Assembly (NCBI RefSeq): GCF_030506305.1
Contig: NZ_CP119421.1
Coordinates: 3,736,501 to 3,800,500, forward strand
Source of the DNA: Porifericola rhodea
Lineage (GTDB): Bacteria; Bacteroidota; Bacteroidia; Cytophagales; Cyclobacteriaceae
Reading direction: 5' to 3'
DNA: 64,000 nt
Of the stretch, positions 55,752-63,536 are shown one piece after another. A program made the translations under genes and the position numbers. A model generated the notes under the pieces. The model was not told the origin of the DNA. It saw only the letters and a program-made list of their open reading frames with translations, and did not search any database. Within the stretch, counting starts at the first letter, position 1, and each line of letters begins with the position of its first letter.

Positions 55752-57119
55752 ATGAGAAAACAGTTTTTATCATTTGCCACTTTAATTCTGATACTGTATA
55801 GCTGCCAGCCAAAAAATGAAGAGGCAGATGTCCCGGATGCGGGAAGTCCGTCTATGGTAGAGCAGATTATTTTTCCAACCCAGCCTGAGCATACGCATGG
55901 CCCTACAGTCGTAGAGTTGAGTAACGGAGACTTGCTGGCAGCCTGGTTTCAGGGTTCTGGTGAACGCTGGGCTGATGATGTGCGCATTATGGGCGCCAGA
56001 AAAAAAGTTGGCGCCAATGAGTGGTCCTCACCTTTTGTGATGGCAGATGCGCCAGGCTTCCCCGATGTTAACCCTATGCTTTTTGTAGACCAGCAGGATC
56101 GCCTCTGGCTGATGTGGTATACTGTGCTCGCCAACCTTTGGGAAACCTCATTGCCCCGCTACAAAATCAGTGAAAACTATACTGCTGATGCTGCTCCCGT
56201 CTGGACATGGCAAGATAACGTACTGCTAAAGCCGGGCGGTAAAACAGAAAGAGGCATACAACCTGATGATCCTTTCGTACAGGCTGCCCAGCAGCAGATA
56301 AAAGCCTATGAGCCGTATTTTAAAGATACTTTGCTGAGCACCTTAAGTGCTGAACAACAGCAGGACATACTGCCCAAATGGGAAGCCTACAAAAGTAAGC
56401 TGGACAGTCTGGCCAGAGGGCAGAACATGCTACGCAATGGGAGAATCTACGAAGGCGAAGAAACACGCTCCGCTGAACTGGGCTATCCGCTGATGCGCCG
56501 TATCGGGTGGCAAACGAAAAATAAACCTTTTCTAATGGGAGACAGAATCATTGTTCCCCTCTATTCTGATGGCCTGGACTGCTCTATCTTTGCTTATACA
56601 GATGATGGTGGCCAGCAGTGGGAAACCAGCAATCCAGTAATAGGGGGTATAGGTATACAGCCTACAATACTGCAAAAAAATGATGGCACTCTGGTTGCAT
56701 ACCTTCGCGATAATGGCCCCCCTCCCTATCGTATGCAATATACCGTCTCTAAAGACAGCGCTAAGCACTGGTCTATTCCAAGAGATGCTGAGTTGCCGAA
56801 TCCTGGTGCAGGCTTTGATGGAGTTACACTTAAAGATGGCAACTGGCTAATGGTGTATAATGATACCGAAGATGGCAGGCATAGCCTGGCACTGGCCCTC
56901 TCCGAAGATGAAGGAAAAACCTGGCCCTGGATCAGACATCTGGAACATGATACCCGAGGAGAGCAGGCCACCCAAAGCCATTACCCCGCCATTATTGAAG
57001 GGAAAGATGGACGAATACATATGGTTTACAGTTACTTTCACAATGATCAGGAGGGCAGTGCTAAGACTATCAAGTATGTGAGCGTATCTCCAGAGTGGGT
57101 AAAAGAGGAAGCTAACTGA
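55752..57119 (+). CDS. BNR/sialidase-fold exported lipoprotein (BNR-2)
   Basis: Second sialidase-superfamily propeller of the operon, 455 residues, with lipoprotein signal (LILILYSCQPKNEE, Cys19). Asp-box motifs: YTDDGGQQW, VSKDSAKHW and LSEDEGKTW. It shares with BNR-1 the start HTHGPTVVELSNGDLLAAWF and the block ELPNPGAGFDGVTLKDG, so both are divergent paralogues with the same core. It is longer because of a helical insertion at about residues 165-225 (QQQIKAYEPYFKDTLLSTL) that BNR-1 lacks. Activity is not proven to be sialidase; the shared ELPNPxxGxD block may mark the active site. It is the last gene of the operon, before a terminator. Confidence 0.88.
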   Translation: MRKQFLSFATLILILYSCQPKNEEADVPDAGSPSMVEQIIFPTQPEHTHGPTVVELSNGDLLAAWFQGSGERWADDVRIMGARKKVGANEWSSPFVMADAPGFPDVNPMLFVDQQDRLWLMWYTVLANLWETSLPRYKISENYTADAAPVWTWQDNVLLKPGGKTERGIQPDDPFVQAAQQQIKAYEPYFKDTLLSTLSAEQQQDILPKWEAYKSKLDSLARGQNMLRNGRIYEGEETRSAELGYPLMRRIGWQTKNKPFLMGDRIIVPLYSDGLDCSIFAYTDDGGQQWETSNPVIGGIGIQPTILQKNDGTLVAYLRDNGPPPYRMQYTVSKDSAKHWSIPRDAELPNPGAGFDGVTLKDGNWLMVYNDTEDGRHSLALALSEDEGKTWPWIRHLEHDTRGEQATQSHYPAIIEGKDGRIHMVYSYFHNDQEGSAKTIKYVSVSPEWVKEEAN

Positions 57120-57166
57120 TGCTTGCTAAATTTAAAGCCTCATACCAAGTATAAATGAGATACATT

Positions 57167-57202
57167 AAAGCAGCGGTAATACGATTAGCGCTGCTTTTTT
57201 TA
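57167..57202 (+). terminator. Rho-independent terminator closing the BNR operon
   Basis: AAAGCAGCG at 57167-57175 pairs with CGCTGCTTT at 57189-57197, followed by TTTTTAT. Confidence 0.85.
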
Positions 57203-57266
57203 TGATAAGCCTGTACAAAGTGCTAAGTTGACTTAACAAACTCATTAACTGAACTCTTTATTAAAT

Positions 57267-57854
57267 ATGCACGAAGAATACCAGGCTAAAAGAGACTTTA
57301 CAAAGACAAAAGAGCCGCAGGGCAACTCTAGAAAAGGGAATGATCTTTGCCCTATATTCGTCATACAAAAGCATGCGGCTTCTAATTTGCATTACGATTT
57401 CCGTCTAGAGATCAGCGGTACACTCAAGTCGTGGGCCGTACCCAAAGGACCAAGCATTGATCCTTCAACCAAACGTATGGCTATTCCTACTGAAGACCAT
57501 CCAATAGACTATGCCTGGTTTGAAGGTACTATACCCCAGGGTGAGTATGGTGGTGGTACGGTTATGATTTGGGATAAGGGAACCTTCGTAAATATTAATA
57601 AAGATAAAAACGCTGCCGAAATCTCGCTTGAAGAGAGCTATCAGCAGGGAAGGATAGAAGTGCGAATAGAAGGTAAAAAATTACGGGGCGGCTTTGCCCT
57701 GATAAAGATGAAGAGCGGCAAAATGGCAGGCAACTGGTTACTTACCAAAATGAAAGATGAGTTTGCCAATCCAGATTACGATCCTGTTCAGTCTGAAACC
57801 TTAAGCTCAGAAAGTGGACGAAGCATGGCAGAGATAGCAGCACAGGAGAGCTAA
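57267..57854 (+). CDS. Stand-alone LigD-type 3'-phosphoesterase
   Basis: Single-domain homologue of the phosphoesterase (PE) domain of the non-homologous end-joining ligase LigD, 195 residues. The PE domain trims 3'-ribonucleoside and 3'-phosphate ends of DNA. Family residues: His36 (IQKHAASN), His42, Asp44 and Arg46 (LHYDFRLE), and His78 (TEDHPIDY), which line up, from memory, with the metal-site residues of Pseudomonas LigD at a constant offset of six. No ligase or polymerase domain and no Ku gene is nearby, so it is a free-standing end-cleaning enzyme. The core motif WAVPKGPSIDP and GEYGGGTVMIWDKG are intact. A role in DNA or RNA end repair outside NHEJ is likely. Confidence 0.92.
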   Translation: MHEEYQAKRDFTKTKEPQGNSRKGNDLCPIFVIQKHAASNLHYDFRLEISGTLKSWAVPKGPSIDPSTKRMAIPTEDHPIDYAWFEGTIPQGEYGGGTVMIWDKGTFVNINKDKNAAEISLEESYQQGRIEVRIEGKKLRGGFALIKMKSGKMAGNWLLTKMKDEFANPDYDPVQSETLSSESGRSMAEIAAQES

Positions 57855-57858
57855 GCAA

Positions 57859-58677
57859 TTATCGCAAACGAATTTTCTTGCGCTTGTTCTCCTCAAATAC
57901 CTCATTGAGCATCAGTCTGGTCACTTTGTTATTATCCAACTGATATACCAGGTAAAACTCCATATCTGTTAGGTTAATAAAAGATGAGTAAAGTGTGCCC
58001 CCCAGCTTACCCTCCTGGTTGGCACGTGCTGGCTGGGCAGCTCCTGCCAGCGTATTACCTACATTGAGCAAATCAATATCAGTAACAGAGTTTTCCATCT
58101 GCTCAATGGCCTGTTCAATAGCCTGGTATCTTGGGCATACTACGTCATCGTCGGGAGTAGTACTTAGATGAAAATTTGTCATCGTCAGGTGAGTACTCTC
58201 TTCCAGCCATACTAATTGCTTTTTCCCTCTTACCCATTCTACCACTACGGCTTGCCCATTCTGGTCACCCAACATCATGTGAGCATTATTGAGAGCAATT
58301 TTTCTACTTTCCAGAAAGTTAAGGGCTTCCTCTACGTTTTTGCAGTTGGCCAGTAGTTCATCACCCAGATTTCCTTTAGGCGGGTGGTAGCCTTCTGGTC
58401 TCTCTTCTTCAGGAGTAACAGCTCCATCAAAAAACAGCCCTGCTTCGTTGATTCCCCCTTGAGCAAAATCATCCCAGCCGTACCATAGCCGGGCTAGCTT
58501 GTTCTTTTTTGCTGGTATTACCCGAAGGTAAGCCTTGACATCATACCAATAGTCTTCATGATTGGCTACGTAAATCTTTCCGCTCTTCTTGTCTACATAA
58601 TAGAGTACCGAACAAGCCACCAGATTTATGGTAGTTATTACCAGCAAAGCTGGGATAAGAAAAAGTATTCTGAACAT
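57859..58677 (-). CDS. Ntn-hydrolase family protein (linear amide C-N hydrolase-like)
   Basis: Exported hydrolase of 272 residues, probably of the choloylglycine hydrolase / acyltransferase superfamily. The N-terminal hydrophobic segment (about 4-21) ends in ACSVLYYVDKKSGKIYVANHEDYWYD, in which Cys22 would be the N-terminal nucleophile after signal cleavage; Asp or Asn residues after it (ANHED) and later MTNFHLS fit the family. The segment VACS also looks like a lipobox, so Cys22 could instead be lipidated; the two fates are mutually exclusive. Substrates in the family are bile salts, penicillins or acyl-homoserine lactones. It is convergent with the phosphoesterase gene, with only four bases between stop codons. 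Confidence 0.75.
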   Translation of the reverse strand: MFRILFLIPALLVITTINLVACSVLYYVDKKSGKIYVANHEDYWYDVKAYLRVIPAKKNKLARLWYGWDDFAQGGINEAGLFFDGAVTPEEERPEGYHPPKGNLGDELLANCKNVEEALNFLESRKIALNNAHMMLGDQNGQAVVVEWVRGKKQLVWLEESTHLTMTNFHLSTTPDDDVVCPRYQAIEQAIEQMENSVTDIDLLNVGNTLAGAAQPARANQEGKLGGTLYSSFINLTDMEFYLVYQLDNNKVTRLMLNEVFEENKRKKIRLR

Positions 58678-58882
58678 AGGCTTTAGTGTAAATTGTGTAG
58701 AAAAGGCGAAAGTTAATTTACCCGGTAAAGATAGACGATAAAGGTGATAGTTTTACCTGAAAGAAGAACCAGCACTCCTGCAACGTTTAATATTAGCTTT
58801 TTCAGATTTGCACTATCTATTGTCCTCATTTTCTGTGTATATTGAAGGAAATAAACTGTGTGAAACAACCTGACTATTTATC
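58678..58882. promoter_or_regulatory. Divergent promoter region
   Basis: 205 bases between the minus-strand Ntn-hydrolase and the plus-strand oxidoreductase. A box TATTTTCTG-like sequence and TTGAAGG are present but no clean -33/-7 pair. Both genes should have promoters here. Confidence 0.4.
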
Positions 58883-60229
58883 ATGAAAAAAACTGATACT
58901 ACCCGGAGAAAATTCTTAAAGAATGCTGCGCTTGGCACTGCTGGTGCGGGTTTAGCTACCGCATTTTCTGCTAAAAGCTACGCTAACATTATAGGAGCCA
59001 ACGACAGAGTGAATGTGGGTATTGTAGGCTTTTCCAATCGTGCCAAAGGCTCGCTCATTCCTGCCTTCTTAAATCACTCCAATGAGCTTAACTTTCGCTT
59101 TGTAGGTGTCTCAGATATCTGGAACCGCCGTCGCGACGAATGCCAGGCCTTTTTTAGCGAATACGATCTGGAAAAAATTAAGGCCTATCGTAATAATGAA
59201 GAGCTTTATGATAGCAAAACAGTAGATGCCGTTATCATTAGTACCGCAGACTTTCAGCATGCCCTGCATGCCAAAGAAGCAGTAGAAGCCGGATGCGATG
59301 TGTATTGCGAGAAGCCCTTTGGAGAGTCTATGGAAGATATTAAGGCTGGGCTGGATGCCTGCGAAAGCTCAGGCAAAGTAGTGCAGATTGGCTCTCAGCG
59401 TAGAAGTGGTGCTAACTATCACGCAGCTTCTGATTTTATCAAGTCTGGTAAGTTTGGCGACATTACTATGGTAGAGATGACCTGGAACGTAAACCAGCCC
59501 GGCAGATGGCGCCGTCCTGACCTGGTAGCTAATATTCGCAAAGAAGATACGGACTGGGATCGCTTCCTGATGAATCGTCCCAAAGAGGCCTGGGATCCAC
59601 GTAAATATCTGGAGTATCGTTTGTTCTGGCCCTATTCATCCGGTATACCCGGCCAGTGGATGTCGCACCAGATAGACACAGTACACTGGTTCAGCGGTTT
59701 GGACCACCCTCGTAGCGTATCTGCCAATGGTGGTGTATACATGTGGAATGACGGACGTAAAAATGCAGATACCATGACTGCGGTTTTTGAGTACGGCCCT
59801 GATGATGATCTGTCTAAAGGTTTTCAGGTTGTGTACTCTTCCCGTATGCACAACTCTGCCGGTGGTGTTAAAGAAATTTACTTCTCAAACGCTGGTACAC
59901 TGAACCTGGACAATAACACAATTTCACCTGAAGGCGGCCTGACCGAACGCCATGCCAGCGCAATGGGAATGGAGCCCAACCTGCTACCAGAGATGAACCT
60001 GGCCGACGCTGCTAAAGTAGAAACTTCTGCGAATACGGGGGTAGATAATATGACCTCTGCGCATATGCGCAACTGGATGGAGTGTGTACGCGATAGAAAC
60101 GTAAAGACCAACGCCCCGGTAAGAGTAGGCTATAACCACTCAGTAGCTAACATCATGACAACCACTGCCCTGCATACTGGTAAGCGCGTTACTTTTGATG
60201 ATAAGAGCCAGATGATAGTTCAGAGCTAA
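58883..60229 (+). CDS. Gfo/Idh/MocA-family oxidoreductase, Tat-exported
   Basis: NAD(P)-dependent sugar oxidoreductase of 448 residues with a twin-arginine leader (TTRRKFLKNAALG, Arg8-Arg9), so it is exported folded with its cofactor. Rossmann motif GIVGFSNRAKG at 46-56 and the family EKP signature YCEKPFG (Glu143-Lys144-Pro145), the catalytic Lys of this family. The C-terminal domain has WMSHQIDTVHWFSGL, a probable metal or substrate region. Members act on sugars or inositols, and Tat-exported ones are typical of Bacteroidota. It is followed by the DUF6807 gene after 96 bases, a pairing I have seen described in Bacteroidota glycan loci. Substrate unknown. Confidence 0.95.
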   Translation: MKKTDTTRRKFLKNAALGTAGAGLATAFSAKSYANIIGANDRVNVGIVGFSNRAKGSLIPAFLNHSNELNFRFVGVSDIWNRRRDECQAFFSEYDLEKIKAYRNNEELYDSKTVDAVIISTADFQHALHAKEAVEAGCDVYCEKPFGESMEDIKAGLDACESSGKVVQIGSQRRSGANYHAASDFIKSGKFGDITMVEMTWNVNQPGRWRRPDLVANIRKEDTDWDRFLMNRPKEAWDPRKYLEYRLFWPYSSGIPGQWMSHQIDTVHWFSGLDHPRSVSANGGVYMWNDGRKNADTMTAVFEYGPDDDLSKGFQVVYSSRMHNSAGGVKEIYFSNAGTLNLDNNTISPEGGLTERHASAMGMEPNLLPEMNLADAAKVETSANTGVDNMTSAHMRNWMECVRDRNVKTNAPVRVGYNHSVANIMTTTALHTGKRVTFDDKSQMIVQS

Positions 60230-60236
60230 TGTGTAT

Positions 60237-60268
60237 TCAAGGGCGGTAGAAATTTCTACTGCCCTTGA
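60237..60268 (+). terminator. Hairpin between oxidoreductase and DUF6807 genes
   Basis: TCAAGGGCGGTAGA pairs with TCTACTGCCCTTGA (one G-T pair), loop of four. No T-run follows, so it may be a processing or stability hairpin rather than a true terminator. Confidence 0.6.
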
Positions 60269-60325
60269 AATATACCATTTGATTCTGTTCTACGTTAAAT
60301 ACCTAAAATTACTACACGAATTACT

Positions 60326-61408
60326 ATGAAAATCTCCCTTACATTCTTTTTTGTGGTACTGGCCTATGCCTTATTTAAGCATGGCATACAGCTACCCGAT
60401 AGCGTACCGGCGGGGAGTACCGAAACTATGAACGACCATAAGGTTCGTCTGATCCATCAGCAGGAAGAAAACAAAGTAGATGTGATGATGGGAGATGAGC
60501 TTTTTACTTCCTATATCTATCCTGAGGATATGGAAAAGCCTGTGCTCTATCCCGTCAATGCGCCAGGCAATATTACATTAACCCGCGCTTTTCCACTGGA
60601 GGCCAGGGCCGGAGAGCGCGTAGACCATCCACACCATGTGGGCATCTGGATGAACTATGGCGACGTGAATGGACTGGACTTCTGGAACAACTCATACAAC
60701 ATACCGCAGGAGAAGAAGGAGGGCTACGGTAGCATTCGCCACCGGGAAGTAATACAGGCAAGCAGTGGCGATGAAGGTACTCTACAGGTAAAAGCCGACT
60801 GGCTTAATAATGCTAACAAAAAGCTTCTGGAAGAGCAGACTACCTTTCATTTTCGCGAAGTGGAGGGTGTTCGCATTATCGACCGTATTGTAGTACTTAA
60901 AGCCCAGAAAGAAGCTGTGCAATTTACCGACAATAAAGAAGGCATGCTGGCCATACGTGTTACCCGTGCACTGGAAATGCCATCGGAAAAACCTCTCAAA
61001 CTGACCAATGCGCAAGGTAAGCCTAGAGCCGAAGCTGTGCTGGACAATACTGGGGTAAATGGAAATTATCTGAGTAGTCAGGCTATAGAAGGTGAAGAGG
61101 TGTGGGGAACGCGAGCCAAATGGATGAAGCTCTATGGTGAGATAGAAAATAGCCCGGTAGCTATTGCCATTCTGGACCATCCGGAAAATCCTGGCTATCC
61201 GACTTACTGGCATGCGCGTCCGTATGGGCTTTTTGCTGCCAACCCTTTGGGGCAAAAGGTCTTTTCTGAAGGAGAAAAAGAGCTGAACCTAAAGCTTAAT
61301 CCAGGTGAAGAGGTGATCTTCCGTTACCGTATGCTTATTTCGTCCGATGATGTGTTAAGTAGCGAAAAGCTCAATAGCCTAAGCAAAGATTTTGGTCAGG
61401 TGCTTTAA
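60326..61408 (+). CDS. DUF6807 (PmoA-like) family exported protein
   Basis: Exported protein of 360 residues. Signal-anchor-like N-terminus (LTFFFVVLAYALFKHG). Family core: GERVDHPHHVGIWMNYGDVNGLDFWNN (His pair HPHH near residues 99-102), ending YRMLISSDD. DUF6807 members are named after methane oxygenase PmoA by annotation only; nothing supports methane oxidation here. They are found with Gfo/Idh/MocA oxidoreductases and polysaccharide genes in Bacteroidota and Planctomycetes. Its His-rich motif suggests metal binding and a possible sugar-modifying enzyme. It belongs to a short operon with the oxidoreductase and is followed by a strong terminator. Confidence 0.85.
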   Translation: MKISLTFFFVVLAYALFKHGIQLPDSVPAGSTETMNDHKVRLIHQQEENKVDVMMGDELFTSYIYPEDMEKPVLYPVNAPGNITLTRAFPLEARAGERVDHPHHVGIWMNYGDVNGLDFWNNSYNIPQEKKEGYGSIRHREVIQASSGDEGTLQVKADWLNNANKKLLEEQTTFHFREVEGVRIIDRIVVLKAQKEAVQFTDNKEGMLAIRVTRALEMPSEKPLKLTNAQGKPRAEAVLDNTGVNGNYLSSQAIEGEEVWGTRAKWMKLYGEIENSPVAIAILDHPENPGYPTYWHARPYGLFAANPLGQKVFSEGEKELNLKLNPGEEVIFRYRMLISSDDVLSSEKLNSLSKDFGQVL

Positions 61409-61433
61409 AACACCAACAAGCTATATGTTTTTT

Positions 61434-61467
61434 ACTCAGCCTCAATTCGTTTGGGCTGAGTTTTTTT
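61434..61467 (+). terminator. Rho-independent terminator after DUF6807 gene
   Basis: ACTCAGCC at 61434-61441 pairs with GGCTGAGT at 61454-61461, followed by a seven-T run. Confidence 0.87.
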
Positions 61468-61528
61468 GTCCCTGACTTTTTTCTGACAGGAGCAAAGCTA
61501 TGCGCCCCATACTCTCAATACTATTGCC

Positions 61529-61536
61529 TATCTTTG
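61529..61536 (+). promoter_or_regulatory. Candidate -7 box of the sugar kinase gene
   Basis: TATCTTTG fits TAnnTTTG and lies 26 bases before the ATG of the kinase. No TTG is visible at the expected -33 position. Confidence 0.4.
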
Positions 61537-61562
61537 CTACTTTACACACCTAGATCATCTCA

Positions 61563-62567
61563 ATGGAAAGAAAGATAGTCACCTTCGGAGAGGTTTTGAT
61601 GAGGCTTACGCCAGAAAACTATGCCACTTTTGCTCAGGGCAAGTCACTGAATATGGAGTTTGGAGGAGGAGAGGCAAATGTAGGAATTACCCTGGCGTAT
61701 CTGGGGGAAAAAGCTACCCACATTACTGCCTTCCCCGATAATTATTTAGGGAAATCAGCGACTCAGTTTTTACGTCATCACTGGCTTACTACTGATACCA
61801 TTCAGTACATAAAAGGCAGAATGGCACTGTACTTCGTAGAAAAAGGGGCCGTACACCGCCCCAGCCGGGTTGTGTATGATCGTGATGCCACTGCTTTTGC
61901 GCATATAGAAGAAAGCACCTTTGACTGGCAAAATATACTCAAAGATGCCCACTGGCTGCACTGGACTGCCATTACCCCTGCTATTGCCGATGGCCCAGCC
62001 AAATCTCTGAAAAAAGCTTTGGAAGTAGCGAGCAAACTGGAAGCTAAGGTATCTTGCGATATTACCTATAGAGAGCAGCTTTGGAAAGACGGGCGGCAAC
62101 CCCATGAGGTAATACCAGAACTGCTCATGCATGTACAGGTATTAATGGGTAGCCCTTTTGACTTTTCTAAAGCACTGGGTAAAGAAGAGCTGGCTGCTAT
62201 GCCCTTTGAAGATGCTGCCAAAATAGTAAAAGAACTTTACCCTAACATAGAAGTAGTCGCTGACAAAATTCGCGATACCAAACATGCTTCACACTTTACC
62301 ATAGAAGGAGTGATGTGGAATGGAAGCGAAAAGATTAGTACCGAAGTCATTGATATACCACAGGTAGTTGAGCGTATTGGTTCGGGCGATGCTTTTGCAG
62401 CAGGTCTTATCTATGGGTTGCTCCACTATCAGGATAAGCGTGAAGCCCTGCGCTTTGCTGCCGCTACCTGTGCGCTCAAACATACCCTGGAAGGTGACAT
62501 CTGTCCCCTTAATCTGGATGATGTAAAGCGTGTAATGCAGGGTAATAAAGCCAATATCTTACGATAA
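61563..62567 (+). CDS. PfkB-family sugar kinase, probably 2-keto-3-deoxygluconate kinase
   Basis: Cytoplasmic ribokinase-family kinase of 334 residues. N-terminal GEVLMRLTPE and GGGEANVGITLAYLG, and catalytic motif ERIGSGDAFAAGLIYGLL with Asp276 as base (GSGD 273-276). The early residues and KDG-kinase-like layout suggest 2-keto-3-deoxygluconate kinase, which would take products of uronic-acid degradation towards pyruvate and glyceraldehyde 3-phosphate. It is monocistronic with its own promoter and terminator. It could complement the DapA-like aldolase at 49058 only if both act on 2-keto-3-deoxy sugars. Family strong, substrate moderate. Confidence 0.88.
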   Translation: MERKIVTFGEVLMRLTPENYATFAQGKSLNMEFGGGEANVGITLAYLGEKATHITAFPDNYLGKSATQFLRHHWLTTDTIQYIKGRMALYFVEKGAVHRPSRVVYDRDATAFAHIEESTFDWQNILKDAHWLHWTAITPAIADGPAKSLKKALEVASKLEAKVSCDITYREQLWKDGRQPHEVIPELLMHVQVLMGSPFDFSKALGKEELAAMPFEDAAKIVKELYPNIEVVADKIRDTKHASHFTIEGVMWNGSEKISTEVIDIPQVVERIGSGDAFAAGLIYGLLHYQDKREALRFAAATCALKHTLEGDICPLNLDDVKRVMQGNKANILR

Positions 62568-62610
62568 AATATTATTATCAATTAAGCGCATTAGTATTAA
62601 TCTCATTATC

Positions 62611-62648
62611 AAAGCCTCAGCTGACTTGTGTTGCCGGGGCTTTTTTTT
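62611..62648 (+). terminator. Rho-independent terminator after sugar kinase gene
   Basis: AAAGCCTC at the 5' side pairs with GGGGCTTT (including G-T), followed by an eight-T run. Confidence 0.7.
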
Positions 62649-62830
62649 ATGTCTGCTTGCCAGTCACGGACTAAACTACAAGTCAAAGCATATTACTAAG
62701 CTTATGATCTGATAATTAAAAGAATAAGCTTACACCACTATGCTGCAGTCTGTCTGGAGAGGTAATGAGTAAATCCATGTTTGCATGATATTCGTAAGTA
62801 GTTAGCATTATTTATATAACATGTGCAAAT

Positions 62831-63403
62831 ATGAATATTGAAGTCAACGCTACTGCGCCCCTCTTTGAACTTACAGATATGTACGGAAGAGAAATTAAGC
62901 TGGCAACTTATAAGGGGAAAAAGGTATTTCTTGGGTTTTTCAGGCATGCTGGCTGCCCTTTCTGTAATCTAAGAGTCCACGCTCTAACCAAAGTACATCA
63001 GGAGCTTAAGGCAAAAGGCATGGAGATGATCTTCTTCTTTGAGTCCAAAGAGTCTGTATTGCAGAGAAGCAGCTTCCATCAGGAGGTATCCCCTATACCT
63101 CTAATCTCTGATCCACAGAAAATATGGTACGATACCTATGGACTGGAAACCTCAGGTTTAAAGTCTTCTATTGGGCATATCACTTCTTTTGCTAAAACTG
63201 CCATACAGGCTAAACTAAAAGGCTTACCCTTACATACTATGGCTGATGGTGAATCTATTAGTACGATGCCTGCTGAGTTTTTGCTGGACGAAAATCTTAT
63301 CATCCGTAAGCTCTATTATTCACAAAGGTTGAGCGATCGTTTTGCGATGGAAGACATCTTCTCTTTTGCGGAGCAGAGCAAAAGCCAGGTAGCTATTCAT
63401 TAA
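62831..63403 (+). CDS. Peroxiredoxin-like AhpC/TSA-family protein
   Basis: Thioredoxin-fold protein of 190 residues. It begins NIEVNATAPLFELTDMYG (typical AhpC/TSA start) and carries FFRHAGCPFCNLRV, with Cys42 and Cys45 in a CPFC motif, and later EFLLDENLIIRKLYYS. The CxxC arrangement is more like a peroxiredoxin-Q/thiol reductase than a classic typical 2-Cys enzyme. It probably reduces peroxides or organic hydroperoxides with thioredoxin as donor. There is no signal peptide, so it is cytosolic. Monocistronic, plus strand, ahead of the FBPase gene. Confidence 0.88.
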   Translation: MNIEVNATAPLFELTDMYGREIKLATYKGKKVFLGFFRHAGCPFCNLRVHALTKVHQELKAKGMEMIFFFESKESVLQRSSFHQEVSPIPLISDPQKIWYDTYGLETSGLKSSIGHITSFAKTAIQAKLKGLPLHTMADGESISTMPAEFLLDENLIIRKLYYSQRLSDRFAMEDIFSFAEQSKSQVAIH

Positions 63404-63536
63404 GTACCTCGCTTTTTAGCTATTAATTTTCTATAGGTATGTACTAATCGTAAGTGAGGAAGCAGAATACTACAAACATGTGTCTGTGTATAGTTGTTTT
63501 GTGTAAATTAAGCGCTCAAAGCAAGTACACTCGTTC

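Noticed and set aside
60782-61255. Minus-strand 157-codon frame inside the DUF6807 gene
   Set aside because: Antisense shadow; composition is not protein-like and no neighbour supports it.
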